A stretch of DNA of 64,000 bases, taken from an uncultured Peptococcaceae bacterium (GTDB taxonomy: Bacteria > Bacillota > Limnochordia > Darwinibacteriales > Darwinibacteriaceae). The translations under genes and the position numbers were made by a program. Below, piece by piece: positions 52,568-61,082 of the stretch. Position 1 is the first letter of the stretch, and every line of letters begins with the position of its first letter. A model generated the notes under the pieces. It was not told where the DNA came from. It saw only the letters and a program-made list of their open reading frames with translations, and ran no database searches. The stretch spans positions 1-64,000 of the forward strand of contig CALKAR010000022.1 in assembly GCA_937988745.1 (NCBI GenBank), given 5' to 3'.

Positions 52568-53326
52568 TTATTTCTGTGCTACATACACTTCTTCCGTAAG
52601 CTTGGCAATAAACAGAGAGTTAGTAGGCACTCGCTCTGCGGCATGCTGACCACAGACCTCGACAATAGCCTCGCGATTTCCTGTCTCCCAAGCAGCAATG
52701 ATAGCATTGCGAATAGCAGCTTCAACGCCGCCTGGGGTCGTAGCATATTTCTCCGCTAGAGCTGGGTACAGCTCTTTGGTAAGCGCACCTCCCAAGTAGC
52801 CCTCGTCGGCACACATTAAGACGGCATCACGCAGATATGAAAACCCCTTGTAATGCGGAGGTACACCTAATTTATGTAGTAACCGGGTTACAGACGCGTT
52901 GACGTTCACACTACTCGAGGCCTGCACTGCGGCTGTTTCAGCCTGGCCTAGAGTGATTCTCGTCTGCGTAAACTGGCGCACCCGGTCAGCCAAAACCTCC
53001 AAACTGAAGGGCTTGAGCATGAAATAGTCGACACCGAGCTCTGTAAAACGAGCGATGAGATCATCACGACCAAACGCCGTCAAGACGATGATGCGTGGAC
53101 GCTGCTTTAACCCGAGAGAATCCAAGCGCTCCAGCACCCCAATACCGTCAAGATGAGGCATGGTGACATCGAGAATCACAACATCAGGCTCAAGCTCCTG
53201 GATCAATCTTAAAGCCTGTTCCCCATCATGAGCTTCCCCCACTACAGTCAGATCCTCCTGGCTGTTGAAAAATTCTCGCAGGATCTGGCACAACTCGACA
53301 TTGTTGTCAACAACCAGAATCCGCAT
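52568..53326 (-). CDS. Spo0A-family response regulator
   Basis: 252 residues: an N-terminal receiver domain with phosphoacceptor D53 (ILDVTMPHLDG), T83 and K105 (LKPF), an SSSVNVNA linker, and a C-terminal Spo0A DNA-binding domain (VTRLLHKLGVPPHYKGFSYLRDAV, LTKELYPALAEKYATTP). Two departures from Bacillus Spo0A are visible by eye. The acidic pair is D7-N8 instead of Asp-Asp. The recognition helix reads GGVEAAIRNAI, so R211, R214 and H218 (Bacillus numbering) are Gly, Ala and Asn while E213 and R217 are kept. The position beside rsmB is not the usual spoIVB-spo0A locus. It may be the organism's Spo0A or a paralogue with altered specificity. Confidence 0.85.
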   Translation of the reverse strand: MRILVVDNNVELCQILREFFNSQEDLTVVGEAHDGEQALRLIQELEPDVVILDVTMPHLDGIGVLERLDSLGLKQRPRIIVLTAFGRDDLIARFTELGVDYFMLKPFSLEVLADRVRQFTQTRITLGQAETAAVQASSSVNVNASVTRLLHKLGVPPHYKGFSYLRDAVLMCADEGYLGGALTKELYPALAEKYATTPGGVEAAIRNAIIAAWETGNREAIVEVCGQHAAERVPTNSLFIAKLTEEVYVAQK

Positions 53327-53346
53327 ATCATCACTCCTTCGCTACC

Positions 53347-53375
53347 CTATTTGACGAAAACTCAACGTTTCCTTC
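53347..53375 (-). promoter_or_regulatory. Possible sigma-H promoter with 0A box upstream of the spo0A-like gene
   Basis: GAAGGAAAC (53375-53367), 11 bases, GTCAAATAG (53355-53347) on the minus strand resemble sigma-H elements RNAGGAWWW and RNNGAATWW with three mismatches in total. TGACGAA at 53352-53358 on the plus strand matches the 0A box TGNCGAA and overlaps the -10. Tentative. Confidence 0.35.
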
Positions 53376-53382
53376 TGCTAGG

Positions 53383-54723
53383 TTAATTTTTTCGTGCAAA
53401 GGAGGCGATGAAAAAGCCATCTACTCCATGTCTATGGGACAGAAACTGCCGGGTAAATGCCGCTTCACCACTAGAAGGAGCTGGGAAATACTCCGGCAGA
53501 GCAGCGGGAACGAATTCTGGATGCGCTTCAAGAAACCAGGCGGCGTTATCTGGACCCTCTGCTTTGGTTAGGGTACAGACTGAATACACTAACCTCCCAC
53601 CGGGCTTTACGAGCCGCGCCGCGCTGCGTAATATTTTGCGCTGCAGAGCTGCAAGCTTATCTATCTCATCCGGTGACTTCCGCCAGCGGACATCAGGCCT
53701 ATGACCCATGGTACCCAGTCCCGAGCAGGGGGCATCAACCAGCACTCGATCGGCTTGAGGTGTATCAATTATGCGGGACGCATCACCCTGTCTTGTCTCA
53801 ACGATAGTTAATCCCTGACGCCGACTGTTCTCCTCCACTTTCACGAGGCGTTCTGCACTTATATCCCAGGCGATGATTTTCCCTTGGTCCTTCATGAGCT
53901 GAGCCATATGGGTTGTCTTACCGCCAGGAGCGCTGCACAGATCATAAACAGTCTCACCTGGCTGAGGATCAACGGCATGCGCAACTAAGGCACTGCCCTC
54001 GTCTTGAATGTAATAGGCACCATCCACTAACAGCTGATCTGACACGGCATAATGTCCAGGATCGAGCATCAATACGTCAGGTGCGAAACAACCCTTGTCT
54101 ACGTGGGCTCCTTTGGCTGTAAAATGCTGATGAACCTCTTCTAGCGATGCACGGAGCGTATTCACGCGCAGTGCAGTCTTAGGGGGTTCATTGAGGGCTT
54201 CACAGAGTTCCTCCGTTTCAGTCAAACCCCACTGATCCAGAAAAAGCCGTACCATCCATTTCGGAAACGAGTAGCGGTAGCTCACATAATCTACGGGCTG
54301 TTCTTTCGGATCAGGATAAGTAATGCGGCTCTTTTGACGGTCAAGATTCCGCAGGAGGCCATTGACAAATCCGGCAGTACCTTTGTGGCTCAGCCGCCGC
54401 GCCGCTTTTACTGCTTCATTTACAGCGGCTGAAGGCGGAATCCGATCCAAATACAGGAGTTGGTAGGCCCCGATCCGCAGCACTTGGCGAATCGCAGGAT
54501 CGATCTTCTTCAAAGGGCGAGAACTAAATTTCTGAATGATGTAGTCTAGATTGAGCCGCATGCGCACCGTACCATAGACAAGTTCGGTAAACAAACCTCG
54601 ATCAAGCGGCGACAATTCACTGTTCTCAATAAAAGAATCGAGGATTTCGGCTAGGAAATCCCCGGATTCGTCAAATTTCTGCAGTGCTGAGACTGCTAAG
54701 AAGCGTGGATCATGTTTTTTCAT
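53383..54723 (-). CDS. rsmB: 16S rRNA (cytosine967-C5)-methyltransferase RsmB
   Basis: 446 residues from ATG 54723: an N-terminal NusB-like domain (about 1-130), then a SAM methyltransferase domain with YDLCSAPGGKTTHMAQ, VLVDAPCSGLGTMGHRPD (motif IV cysteine) and YSVCTLTKAEG (motif VI cysteine). The frame extends to 54795 across the preceding gene. Weak ribosome binding site, consistent with coupling to the protease gene it overlaps by a few bases. Confidence 0.93.
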   Translation of the reverse strand: MKKHDPRFLAVSALQKFDESGDFLAEILDSFIENSELSPLDRGLFTELVYGTVRMRLNLDYIIQKFSSRPLKKIDPAIRQVLRIGAYQLLYLDRIPPSAAVNEAVKAARRLSHKGTAGFVNGLLRNLDRQKSRITYPDPKEQPVDYVSYRYSFPKWMVRLFLDQWGLTETEELCEALNEPPKTALRVNTLRASLEEVHQHFTAKGAHVDKGCFAPDVLMLDPGHYAVSDQLLVDGAYYIQDEGSALVAHAVDPQPGETVYDLCSAPGGKTTHMAQLMKDQGKIIAWDISAERLVKVEENSRRQGLTIVETRQGDASRIIDTPQADRVLVDAPCSGLGTMGHRPDVRWRKSPDEIDKLAALQRKILRSAARLVKPGGRLVYSVCTLTKAEGPDNAAWFLEAHPEFVPAALPEYFPAPSSGEAAFTRQFLSHRHGVDGFFIASFARKN

Positions 54724-54724
54724 A

Positions 54725-55408
54725 TTAATCACGTCTCGAATTGCGCAGAACCAGCAGGCGCAAGAGCTGACTGAGTGCCATGGCCGTTGCTGCAATATAG
54801 GTTAATGCCGCTGCATCCAAAACTTTCTTCGCATGCGGAATTTCACTCTGTGTGATGTATCCACCACTGCTCAGCTGAGCAATTGCGCGCCGCGAAGCAT
54901 TAAACTCCACTGGGAGAGTCACTAGCTGGAATGCCAACGCAGCGATAAAGAACCAAATACCAACCAACATCAGCGTATCCCATCTGAATATCAATCCCAT
55001 AAAGAACAGTGGAAAAGCCATCTGGGAACCGATGTTTGCCACGGGAAACAGGTTGTTCCGGATTCCGAGGGGTACGTAATTATTCGCATGCTGCAGAGCG
55101 TGCCCTGCCTCATGAGCTGCTACTCCAAGAGCCGCTACACTGGTGCCGCCATATACAGCCTGAGACAACCTGAGGACACGCTGACGTGGATCATAATGGT
55201 CAGTCAGGTGCCCATGTATCCGCTCAACAGCCACATCATACAAGCCGTTGCTGTCAAGAATGCGGCGCGCTACCTCAGCACCTGTCATCCCACTGCTTGC
55301 GTAAACACGCAGATACCGCTGGAAAGTACCATTGACTTTTGACTGGGCGTAGAGAGCGAATAAGAGGGCAGGAATTAGAAGGATAAAGGTAGGGTCATAA
55401 AAGAACAT
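54725..55408 (-). CDS. Zinc metallopeptidase, YugP family
   Basis: Membrane-embedded neutral zinc peptidase family of unknown substrate. 227 residues with an N-terminal hydrophobic helix, zinc motif HEAGHALQH, then two or three further hydrophobic helices (FPLFFMGLIF, GIWFFIAALAFQLV) and the ASRRAIAQL segment. ATG 55408 follows AAGGAGG. In Clostridia this gene often sits between fmt and rsmB, as here. Confidence 0.9.
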   Translation of the reverse strand: MFFYDPTFILLIPALLFALYAQSKVNGTFQRYLRVYASSGMTGAEVARRILDSNGLYDVAVERIHGHLTDHYDPRQRVLRLSQAVYGGTSVAALGVAAHEAGHALQHANNYVPLGIRNNLFPVANIGSQMAFPLFFMGLIFRWDTLMLVGIWFFIAALAFQLVTLPVEFNASRRAIAQLSSGGYITQSEIPHAKKVLDAAALTYIAATAMALSQLLRLLVLRNSRRD

Positions 55409-56172
55409 CAGCACTCCTCCTTTTCGTTTAGTAAACTCAGCACAGCCTGTTCGAGCTGATTTATATCTAATTCGGTATTAAAGCATGGGCCATTTGGCCG
55501 TTCGTTAGTTACACCGAGTACAGGAATCCCTCTTACATCCTGCATTCCGCTGACTAAATCTCGTTCACATGCAACGCCTACAATCGCGCGTGGGCGTGTC
55601 TCTTTCACAGCCCGTCGAGCTGCAGTGCCGCCTGAGGCTACATATAAGGAAAAGCCAAGGCGATTTTGGAGTTCAAGTAGGCCCCCTATGCTGCAGCGTC
55701 CGCACCGGCGGCAGTTGGACACTTCTGTGGTAATCCTCACTTTGCACTCAGACCACTGCAGGCAGTGAGGCACAAGGACCAAAATCTGATCTGATTTTAC
55801 CGTTTCCCCTTGCATCTTGGTCACCAGGTTGCGGATGCTTATATAAGAACGCTGCACCGCATCGCGCGACAAGCCGAAAATTCGCCGAACCTGCAGAGCA
55901 ATAGGGTACAAGATGTCGGCAGCCATCTGACTCAAACTTAACAACCAGCCCTGGATAGTCTTGCCCTTAAGACTTAGGTATAGACCCACAAGTCCTAACA
56001 GCAGTATACCGCTTCCCAAAAGCAGCAGACCGCCCATCAACCGCCACAAAGTTCCTAGATGGCGCCCTAGCCCAATGAAAACCGTGACCATGAGCAAGCT
56101 GATCAGAGATAAGCCAAGCATGATTTCCGGCCGATCGGTACGAGTCTCGCGCTTACTCGGCACTCTGCTCAC
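55408..56172 (-). CDS. DUF116 family membrane protein
   Basis: 254 residues. Two N-terminal hydrophobic helices (about 18-37 and 44-66), then a cysteine-rich domain with LVPHCLQWSECKVRITTEVSNCRRCGRCSI, SGGTAARRAVKETRP and VACERDLVSGMQDV, the family's hallmark; a metal or cluster site is plausible. Function unknown. GTG 56172, overlapping fmt by 20 bases, has GAGGT eight bases upstream; GTG 56163 is an alternative. Confidence 0.88.
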   Translation of the reverse strand: MSRVPSKRETRTDRPEIMLGLSLISLLMVTVFIGLGRHLGTLWRLMGGLLLLGSGILLLGLVGLYLSLKGKTIQGWLLSLSQMAADILYPIALQVRRIFGLSRDAVQRSYISIRNLVTKMQGETVKSDQILVLVPHCLQWSECKVRITTEVSNCRRCGRCSIGGLLELQNRLGFSLYVASGGTAARRAVKETRPRAIVGVACERDLVSGMQDVRGIPVLGVTNERPNGPCFNTELDINQLEQAVLSLLNEKEEC

Positions 56173-57103
56173 CTATAACGACCTCACCAACCTCTAAGCG
56201 CAGGCCGTTTGCCAAGTCTCTTCCTGAGATAACCTTACCACCAGGCCGCTGCACCTTCTCTAAGGCCAGAAGCCCTGCGCTGCACCCAATTATCAGTGCC
56301 TCACCATCTACTGCCACCAGCTCTCCAGGCCGGGCCGTACCCTCCTTAGGCCGAGCTTCCCAGACTTTGATCGTATCTCCGTGGATTTCAGTAAAGGCAA
56401 TGGGCCAGGGGTTCATAGCACGCACTAAGAGGCTTAATTCCGCGGCCGTACGTTGGAAATCCAGCCTGCCATCTTCTTTGGTTAATTTGTAAGCATACGT
56501 TGCTTGGCTGTGATCCTGCGGTATTCGGGGTGCAGTGCCAGCCTTTATCTGCCGTACGGTTTCTGCAAGAAGTTCTGCTCCCTTAACCATTAAGCGATCA
56601 TGCAGGGTTCCGGCAGTATCATCGGGACCGATCGGCTCTTCAGCTTGAAGGATGATATCTCCCGCATCCCACTCCGAACTCAAATACATAGTCGATACGC
56701 CGGTGCTGGTCTCCCCATTCGCAATTGCCATGTTGATTGGAGAGGCACCGCGGTATTTTGGAAGGAGCGACGAATGCACGTTGATACAGCCATAGGGCGG
56801 CAGTTCCAGCAGAGTATCAGGGATCTTCTGACCAAAAGCTACCACCACGCATAGGTCAGGCTCAAGCTCTTTCATCTTCTGCATAAAATCTGGATCTGCT
56901 ACCCTTTCAGGTTGGAGGACGGGAAGCCCCAGCTCTACTGCGAGCTGCTTGACAGGGGAATAACTCACCTTGTGCCCTCTGCCCCTCGCTCGATCCGGCT
57001 GAGTAACTACCGCTACAACCTCTTCCTGTTCAGCTAGTATTTTGAGACTGGGCACGGCAAACTCAGGCGTGCCCATAAAAACAATACGCATTGGTTTACT
57101 CAC
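56153..57103 (-). CDS. fmt: Methionyl-tRNA formyltransferase
   Basis: Formylates initiator Met-tRNA. 316 residues: MRIVFMGTPEFAVPSL, GRGHKVSYSPVKQLA, CINVHSSLLPKYRGASPI (catalytic Asn/His), DAGDIILQ, then a C-terminal OB-like domain. Start GTG 57103 (GGTGAG seven bases upstream) or ATG 57091. Overlaps def by eight bases. Confidence 0.95.
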   Translation of the reverse strand: MSKPMRIVFMGTPEFAVPSLKILAEQEEVVAVVTQPDRARGRGHKVSYSPVKQLAVELGLPVLQPERVADPDFMQKMKELEPDLCVVVAFGQKIPDTLLELPPYGCINVHSSLLPKYRGASPINMAIANGETSTGVSTMYLSSEWDAGDIILQAEEPIGPDDTAGTLHDRLMVKGAELLAETVRQIKAGTAPRIPQDHSQATYAYKLTKEDGRLDFQRTAAELSLLVRAMNPWPIAFTEIHGDTIKVWEARPKEGTARPGELVAVDGEALIIGCSAGLLALEKVQRPGGKVISGRDLANGLRLEVGEVVIGEQSAE

Positions 57104-57596
57104 TTACCCGCTCACCTGCCTCAACCTCTTCTTCATCTTGAGGCACTTCAGATATCATGCGATCGGTCATCAAGATCCCATTGAGATGGTCAATCTCATG
57201 CTGGAGAGCCCTGGCCAAGAGTCCCTCTCCTGTCACCCGGATCGGACGGCCTTTTTCGTTGAGAGCATTGACTACCACCCGGCTGCTGCGCTTGACATAA
57301 GCGCGCAGTCCTGGAATACTCAAGCAGCCTTCGACATCGATTTCTTCGCCTTCAGCCTCGATGATTTCTGGATTAACGAGACAGATCGGACCCTCACCTA
57401 CATCTATGACGACAATCTGCTTGCTGATCCCAATCTGGGGAGCCGCTAGGCCAGCGCCATCGGCGGCATACATAGTCTCTATCATATCTTTAATCAATTT
57501 TCGTGTTCGATTGGTAATGTTCTTGACCGGTTCAGCTTTCTGCCGCAGCACCTCAGAACCTGGTTCGTCCACTACCACAATTTTGTGTACAGCCAT
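57096..57596 (-). CDS. def: Peptide deformylase
   Basis: Removes the N-formyl group from new proteins. 166 residues with GAGLAAPQIG, metal ligand C91 in EGCLS, and H133-E134-x-x-H137 in HEIDH. A strongly acidic C-terminal extension (VPQDEEEVEAGE) follows. First gene after tandem promoter-like repeats downstream of priA. Confidence 0.96.
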   Translation of the reverse strand: MAVHKIVVVDEPGSEVLRQKAEPVKNITNRTRKLIKDMIETMYAADGAGLAAPQIGISKQIVVIDVGEGPICLVNPEIIEAEGEEIDVEGCLSIPGLRAYVKRSSRVVVNALNEKGRPIRVTGEGLLARALQHEIDHLNGILMTDRMISEVPQDEEEVEAGERVSE

Positions 57597-57627
57597 TTAT
57601 ATCCTCCATTCTTGGACCTCATAAGCT

Positions 57628-57658
57628 ATTATACCATATTAGAGTATTATACCATATT
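57628..57658 (-). promoter_or_regulatory. Tandem extended -10 repeats upstream of def
   Basis: The 13-base unit AATATGGTATAAT occurs twice on the minus strand (57658-57646 and 57640-57628), 18 bases apart. Each contains TGGTATAAT, a perfect extended -10 element. No clear -35 is seen. Probably two alternative starts for def-fmt. Confidence 0.6.
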
Positions 57659-59844
57659 CACAACAGGAAGAGCGGATCAACATCAATGGTCGTGTACACA
57701 TTGCTCGGTGACTCAGGTAACTGGCTAAAAAGTGAGCCCCATTCGCCTTTGACTACAATCTGCCAGCGGTGCCGGCCTTTGATTCTGCTGATCGGCGCTG
57801 GTGACGGCCCATAAAGCTGGCCCGGATGAACACCGTGTTCCCTGAAATAAGCAGCAATGGAATGGGCGTGAGCCTGAACCTCTGTTTCAGGGCCTGTACA
57901 CAGAATTCGTACTAACACTTGAAAAGGCGGGTATCCCATCTGCCTGCGGAATGAGATCTCCTGCCGAAAAAAACGCCCGTAATCATGCTCTTTAGCTGCC
58001 TGAATGGCAAAATGATTCGGGTCATAGCACTGAATAATTACACGGCCCGGCAGATCTCCACGTCCTGCCCTACCTGCCACCTGTGTAAGCAGCTGGAATG
58101 TTCGTTCTGAGGAGCGGATATCCGGTAGATTCAAAGTTAGATCAGCGCTCAGTACACCCACCAGTGTAACATGCGGAAAGTCCAAACCTTTTGCAACCAT
58201 CTGTGTTCCGATTAAGATGTCCGTCTCCTGCGTGGCGAACCGCTTCAAAATAGCACGATGAGCCCCTTTACGGCTAGTCGTATCTGCATCCATCCGGCTG
58301 AGACGCGCTGTGGGGAACTGCGCCTTCAAATAAGCTTCTACTTGTTCGGTTCCTACGCCAAACTGCCGCAGATATGGCGATGCGCAGTTAGGACACTTCT
58401 GCGGCAGATCATGCTTAGCAGTGCAGTAGTGGCAGTGCAGCTTGCGGTCTGATTGATGGTAGGTCATTGAAACACTGCAGTTGAGGCATTCCATAACGTG
58501 TCCGCATTCTCGGCAGAGAACAAATGATGAGAATCCTCGGCGGTTGAGCAGAATGATAGCCTGCTCTCCTCGCAGCAGTACATTTTCTAAAGCCGTGCGC
58601 AGACTTGCACTCAAGATGCTGCGGTTGCCATGTTCGAACTCCGCTCGCATATCGATAATCTCCACATCGGGAAGAGGCCTGTTTTCTACCCGTTCGGGAA
58701 GAACGGTGAGCACGTATTCGCCTTTAAGTGCCTTATGATAGCTTTCCACCGCAGGAGTGGCACTGCCCAGGACCAGCTGAGCCCCTACCAGTTCAGCCCG
58801 CTTTTCCGCGACTGCCCGCGTGTGATAACGGATCGAACCTTCACTCTGTTTATATGTACCCTCATGTTCCTCATCTATTACGATCAATCCCAAGTTCTTC
58901 AGCGGAGCAAAAACCGCGGACCGCGCTCCTATTACCACAGATGCTTCCCCGCGGAAAATACGCCACCATTCATCGTGGCGTTCACCATCGCTCAGTCCGC
59001 TGTGCATTACCGCGATTCTATCTCCAAAGCGGCTCCCAAAACGGCTCACGATCTGCGGAGTCAGGCTGATTTCAGGTACCAGGACCAGTGCCTGTTTGCC
59101 CTTCCGCAGCACCTCTTGAATTACCTGCAGATAGACTTCGGTTTTACCGCTGCCTGTAACCCCATGGAGAAGCACGGGACGCTGCTGACTTTCGAGTTCC
59201 TGCAGGATAGTTTGACAGGCTGTGGTTTGACTGGGCGTCAGCTGGCGCGGCGCAGGAAATTGAATTACATCCCACTCGGCCCGCCGCTCAATCTGCTGCT
59301 GAGAAATTTCGATGATACTCTTTCTTGCCAACGCATCCAGCGTTTGATAACTAGCCTCAGCGAGGCTAACCAGTTCTGACGCCAGCATCGGGCCTGATTT
59401 CTGCAAGGTTTCTACTACCCGCCGCTGCGCAACAGCGCGTTCTGACAGAACGGGCTTGGATTCGACCAGCTTGACCACCATCTGCCGCTTAGTCCCCGCT
59501 CGCTCTCTACCGTAGCGCACCCCTGGTGGCAGCATATACTGCAGCGCTTCCGATAAAAGCCCGTAGTATGTGTCTTTCATCCAAAAGGCTAATTCTAAGA
59601 GACTGGGCAGGATAACCGGTTCTTCATCGAGGACGCGCAAAATAGCCCGGACTTTTTCGACGGGTATGCCCGGGTCATCGGTGATGCGGATCACGTAACC
59701 TTCTAGTTTGCGAGGGCCAAAAGGCACCAGCACCCTATGCCCCACTGAGATCTCCAGATGTTCCGGAATACTGTAGGTAAAGATACGGTCTACAGCGGTG
59801 GCTTTGATATCAACTATTACACCAGCGTAGCGTTTTCCTATCAA
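57658..59844 (-). CDS. priA: Primosomal helicase PriA
   Basis: Restarts stalled replication forks. 728 residues: an N-terminal DNA 3'-end-binding domain (FTYSIPEHLEISVGHRVLVPFG), Walker A GVTGSGKTEVYL, DEEH, GSATPAVES, eight zinc-binding cysteines between CRECGHVMECLNC and CPNCASPYL, and the QVAGRAGRG helicase motif. Full length. Confidence 0.96.
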   Translation of the reverse strand: MIGKRYAGVIVDIKATAVDRIFTYSIPEHLEISVGHRVLVPFGPRKLEGYVIRITDDPGIPVEKVRAILRVLDEEPVILPSLLELAFWMKDTYYGLLSEALQYMLPPGVRYGRERAGTKRQMVVKLVESKPVLSERAVAQRRVVETLQKSGPMLASELVSLAEASYQTLDALARKSIIEISQQQIERRAEWDVIQFPAPRQLTPSQTTACQTILQELESQQRPVLLHGVTGSGKTEVYLQVIQEVLRKGKQALVLVPEISLTPQIVSRFGSRFGDRIAVMHSGLSDGERHDEWWRIFRGEASVVIGARSAVFAPLKNLGLIVIDEEHEGTYKQSEGSIRYHTRAVAEKRAELVGAQLVLGSATPAVESYHKALKGEYVLTVLPERVENRPLPDVEIIDMRAEFEHGNRSILSASLRTALENVLLRGEQAIILLNRRGFSSFVLCRECGHVMECLNCSVSMTYHQSDRKLHCHYCTAKHDLPQKCPNCASPYLRQFGVGTEQVEAYLKAQFPTARLSRMDADTTSRKGAHRAILKRFATQETDILIGTQMVAKGLDFPHVTLVGVLSADLTLNLPDIRSSERTFQLLTQVAGRAGRGDLPGRVIIQCYDPNHFAIQAAKEHDYGRFFRQEISFRRQMGYPPFQVLVRILCTGPETEVQAHAHSIAAYFREHGVHPGQLYGPSPAPISRIKGRHRWQIVVKGEWGSLFSQLPESPSNVYTTIDVDPLFLL

Positions 59845-59872
59845 CTCTAAGGCTTCTCCTTCTCAATCAGAC

Positions 59873-59901
59873 AAAAACACCTGTGGCGGTCTCTCCACAG
59901 G
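59873..59901 (-). terminator. Intrinsic terminator after rpoZ
   Basis: CCTGTGG, eight-base loop, CCACAGG, then TGTTTTTG on the minus strand, between rpoZ and priA. Confidence 0.85.
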
Positions 59902-59906
59902 CTCTA

Positions 59907-60113
59907 CTACTTGATTCCTTCCTTGGTATGATACCACGCAACCTTACCTGCATTGATTTCTTCTAAAGCAATGGTTACAGGCTTGACAGAATCAGGTTCT
60001 ACCAAGGGCTTTGCACCGTCAATCAACTGACGAGCACGCTTGGCTGCAGCGACAATCACTGTATAACGGCTCGAACCGCGCATGTCGATGTCCCCAGCAC
60101 TGACGATTTTCAT
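59907..60113 (-). CDS. rpoZ: RNA polymerase omega subunit
   Basis: 68 residues with SSRYTVIVAAAKRARQLIDG and KPVTIALEEINAGKV, the omega signature. The start overlaps the gmk stop as ATGA. coaBC, which often follows rpoZ, is absent here. Confidence 0.94.
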   Translation of the reverse strand: MKIVSAGDIDMRGSSRYTVIVAAAKRARQLIDGAKPLVEPDSVKPVTIALEEINAGKVAWYHTKEGIK

Positions 60114-60733
60114 GAGTTATCCCATCCTTTCCATAATTTTTGCAACTCTTCTATGTCTACGCGACTGACACGCGACCATTCACTCATAATAATATGCCGC
60201 AGCTGTTCAGCGGCCTTGCTTAGCTGATCATTAATAATGAAATAGTCATAATGAACGATATGTTTAAGCTCCTCTGCAGACTTCTGCAGCCGCTGTTTAA
60301 TTGCATCTTCAGCTTCTGAACCTCTCAGTGTGAGGCGCCTCTGCAGCTCTTCTCGAGTCGGAGGCAGCAGAAACACAAAAACCGCTTCAGGCATTTTTTC
60401 GCGAATTTGGCTGGCACCCTGAATGTCAATATCCATAATTACAGTGTTGCCCTCGGCAATTTGTTCTAATACAAAATCTTTAGGAGTGCCATAGCGATAT
60501 CCTACAAAAGAAGCATATTCTAAAAGTTTCTCCTGGCGTATTAGTTCATCAAATTCCTCTTCTGTACGGAAAAAGTAGTCGACCCCTTCTACTTCACCTT
60601 GACGGGGCGGCCTAGTTGTTACACTGATAGAATATTTTAGGTTAGGGATAGTGGGAAACACAGCATTCATTACCGAATTCTTGCCAGCTCCACTTGGTCC
60701 TGACAACACTATCAGAAACCCTTTGCGCCGCAT
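60110..60733 (-). CDS. gmk: Guanylate kinase
   Basis: Phosphorylates GMP to GDP. 207 residues from ATG 60733 (AGGAGGG upstream): P-loop SGPSGAGKNSV, GMP-binding SVTTRPPRQGEVEGVDYFF, and IDIQGASQI. The residue after the P-loop lysine (K18) is Asn19, where Ser or Gly is usual; the other motifs are intact. Confidence 0.95.
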   Translation of the reverse strand: MRRKGFLIVLSGPSGAGKNSVMNAVFPTIPNLKYSISVTTRPPRQGEVEGVDYFFRTEEEFDELIRQEKLLEYASFVGYRYGTPKDFVLEQIAEGNTVIMDIDIQGASQIREKMPEAVFVFLLPPTREELQRRLTLRGSEAEDAIKQRLQKSAEELKHIVHYDYFIINDQLSKAAEQLRHIIMSEWSRVSRVDIEELQKLWKGWDNS

Positions 60734-60787
60734 TCCACTATCCCTCCTGTGGTCTGATTTGTCAATCAATTAGTGTTAGCCCCCTAC

Positions 60788-61051
60788 TTAGTTCGTTTGA
60801 TTCTCTGGTTCTTTCTGTGTCAAGCGATGCGCAACTGTCTCAGGTTGAACTGCGGACAGAATCACATGATCGCTGTCTGTGATGATAACTGCTCTAGTGC
60901 GCCGACCATAGGTGGCGTCTACCAGCATGCCTCTCTCCCGAGCTTCCTGAATCAATCGTTTAATGGGAGCAGATTCAGGACTAACTATCCCAACGATACG
61001 ATTAGCAGCGATGATGTTCCCAAATCCTATGTTAACCAGTTTTATATCCAA
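60788..61051 (-). CDS. remA: RemA/DUF370 family regulator
   Basis: Small DNA-binding regulator of extracellular matrix genes in Bacillus. 87 residues: LVNIGFGNIIAANRIVGIVSPESAPIKRLI and GMLVDATYGRRTRAVIITDSDHVILS are diagnostic. The start is TTG at 61051, seven bases after GGAGG. Located before gmk as in Bacillus. Confidence 0.93.
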   Translation of the reverse strand: MDIKLVNIGFGNIIAANRIVGIVSPESAPIKRLIQEARERGMLVDATYGRRTRAVIITDSDHVILSAVQPETVAHRLTQKEPENQTN

Positions 61052-61082
61052 TCTCGATCCTCCCTGCTTCCATGGGCCCGAA

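Noticed and set aside
58630..59379. 249-codon plus-strand ORF within priA
   Set aside because: Fully antisense to intact PriA helicase motifs; no family features or start site.
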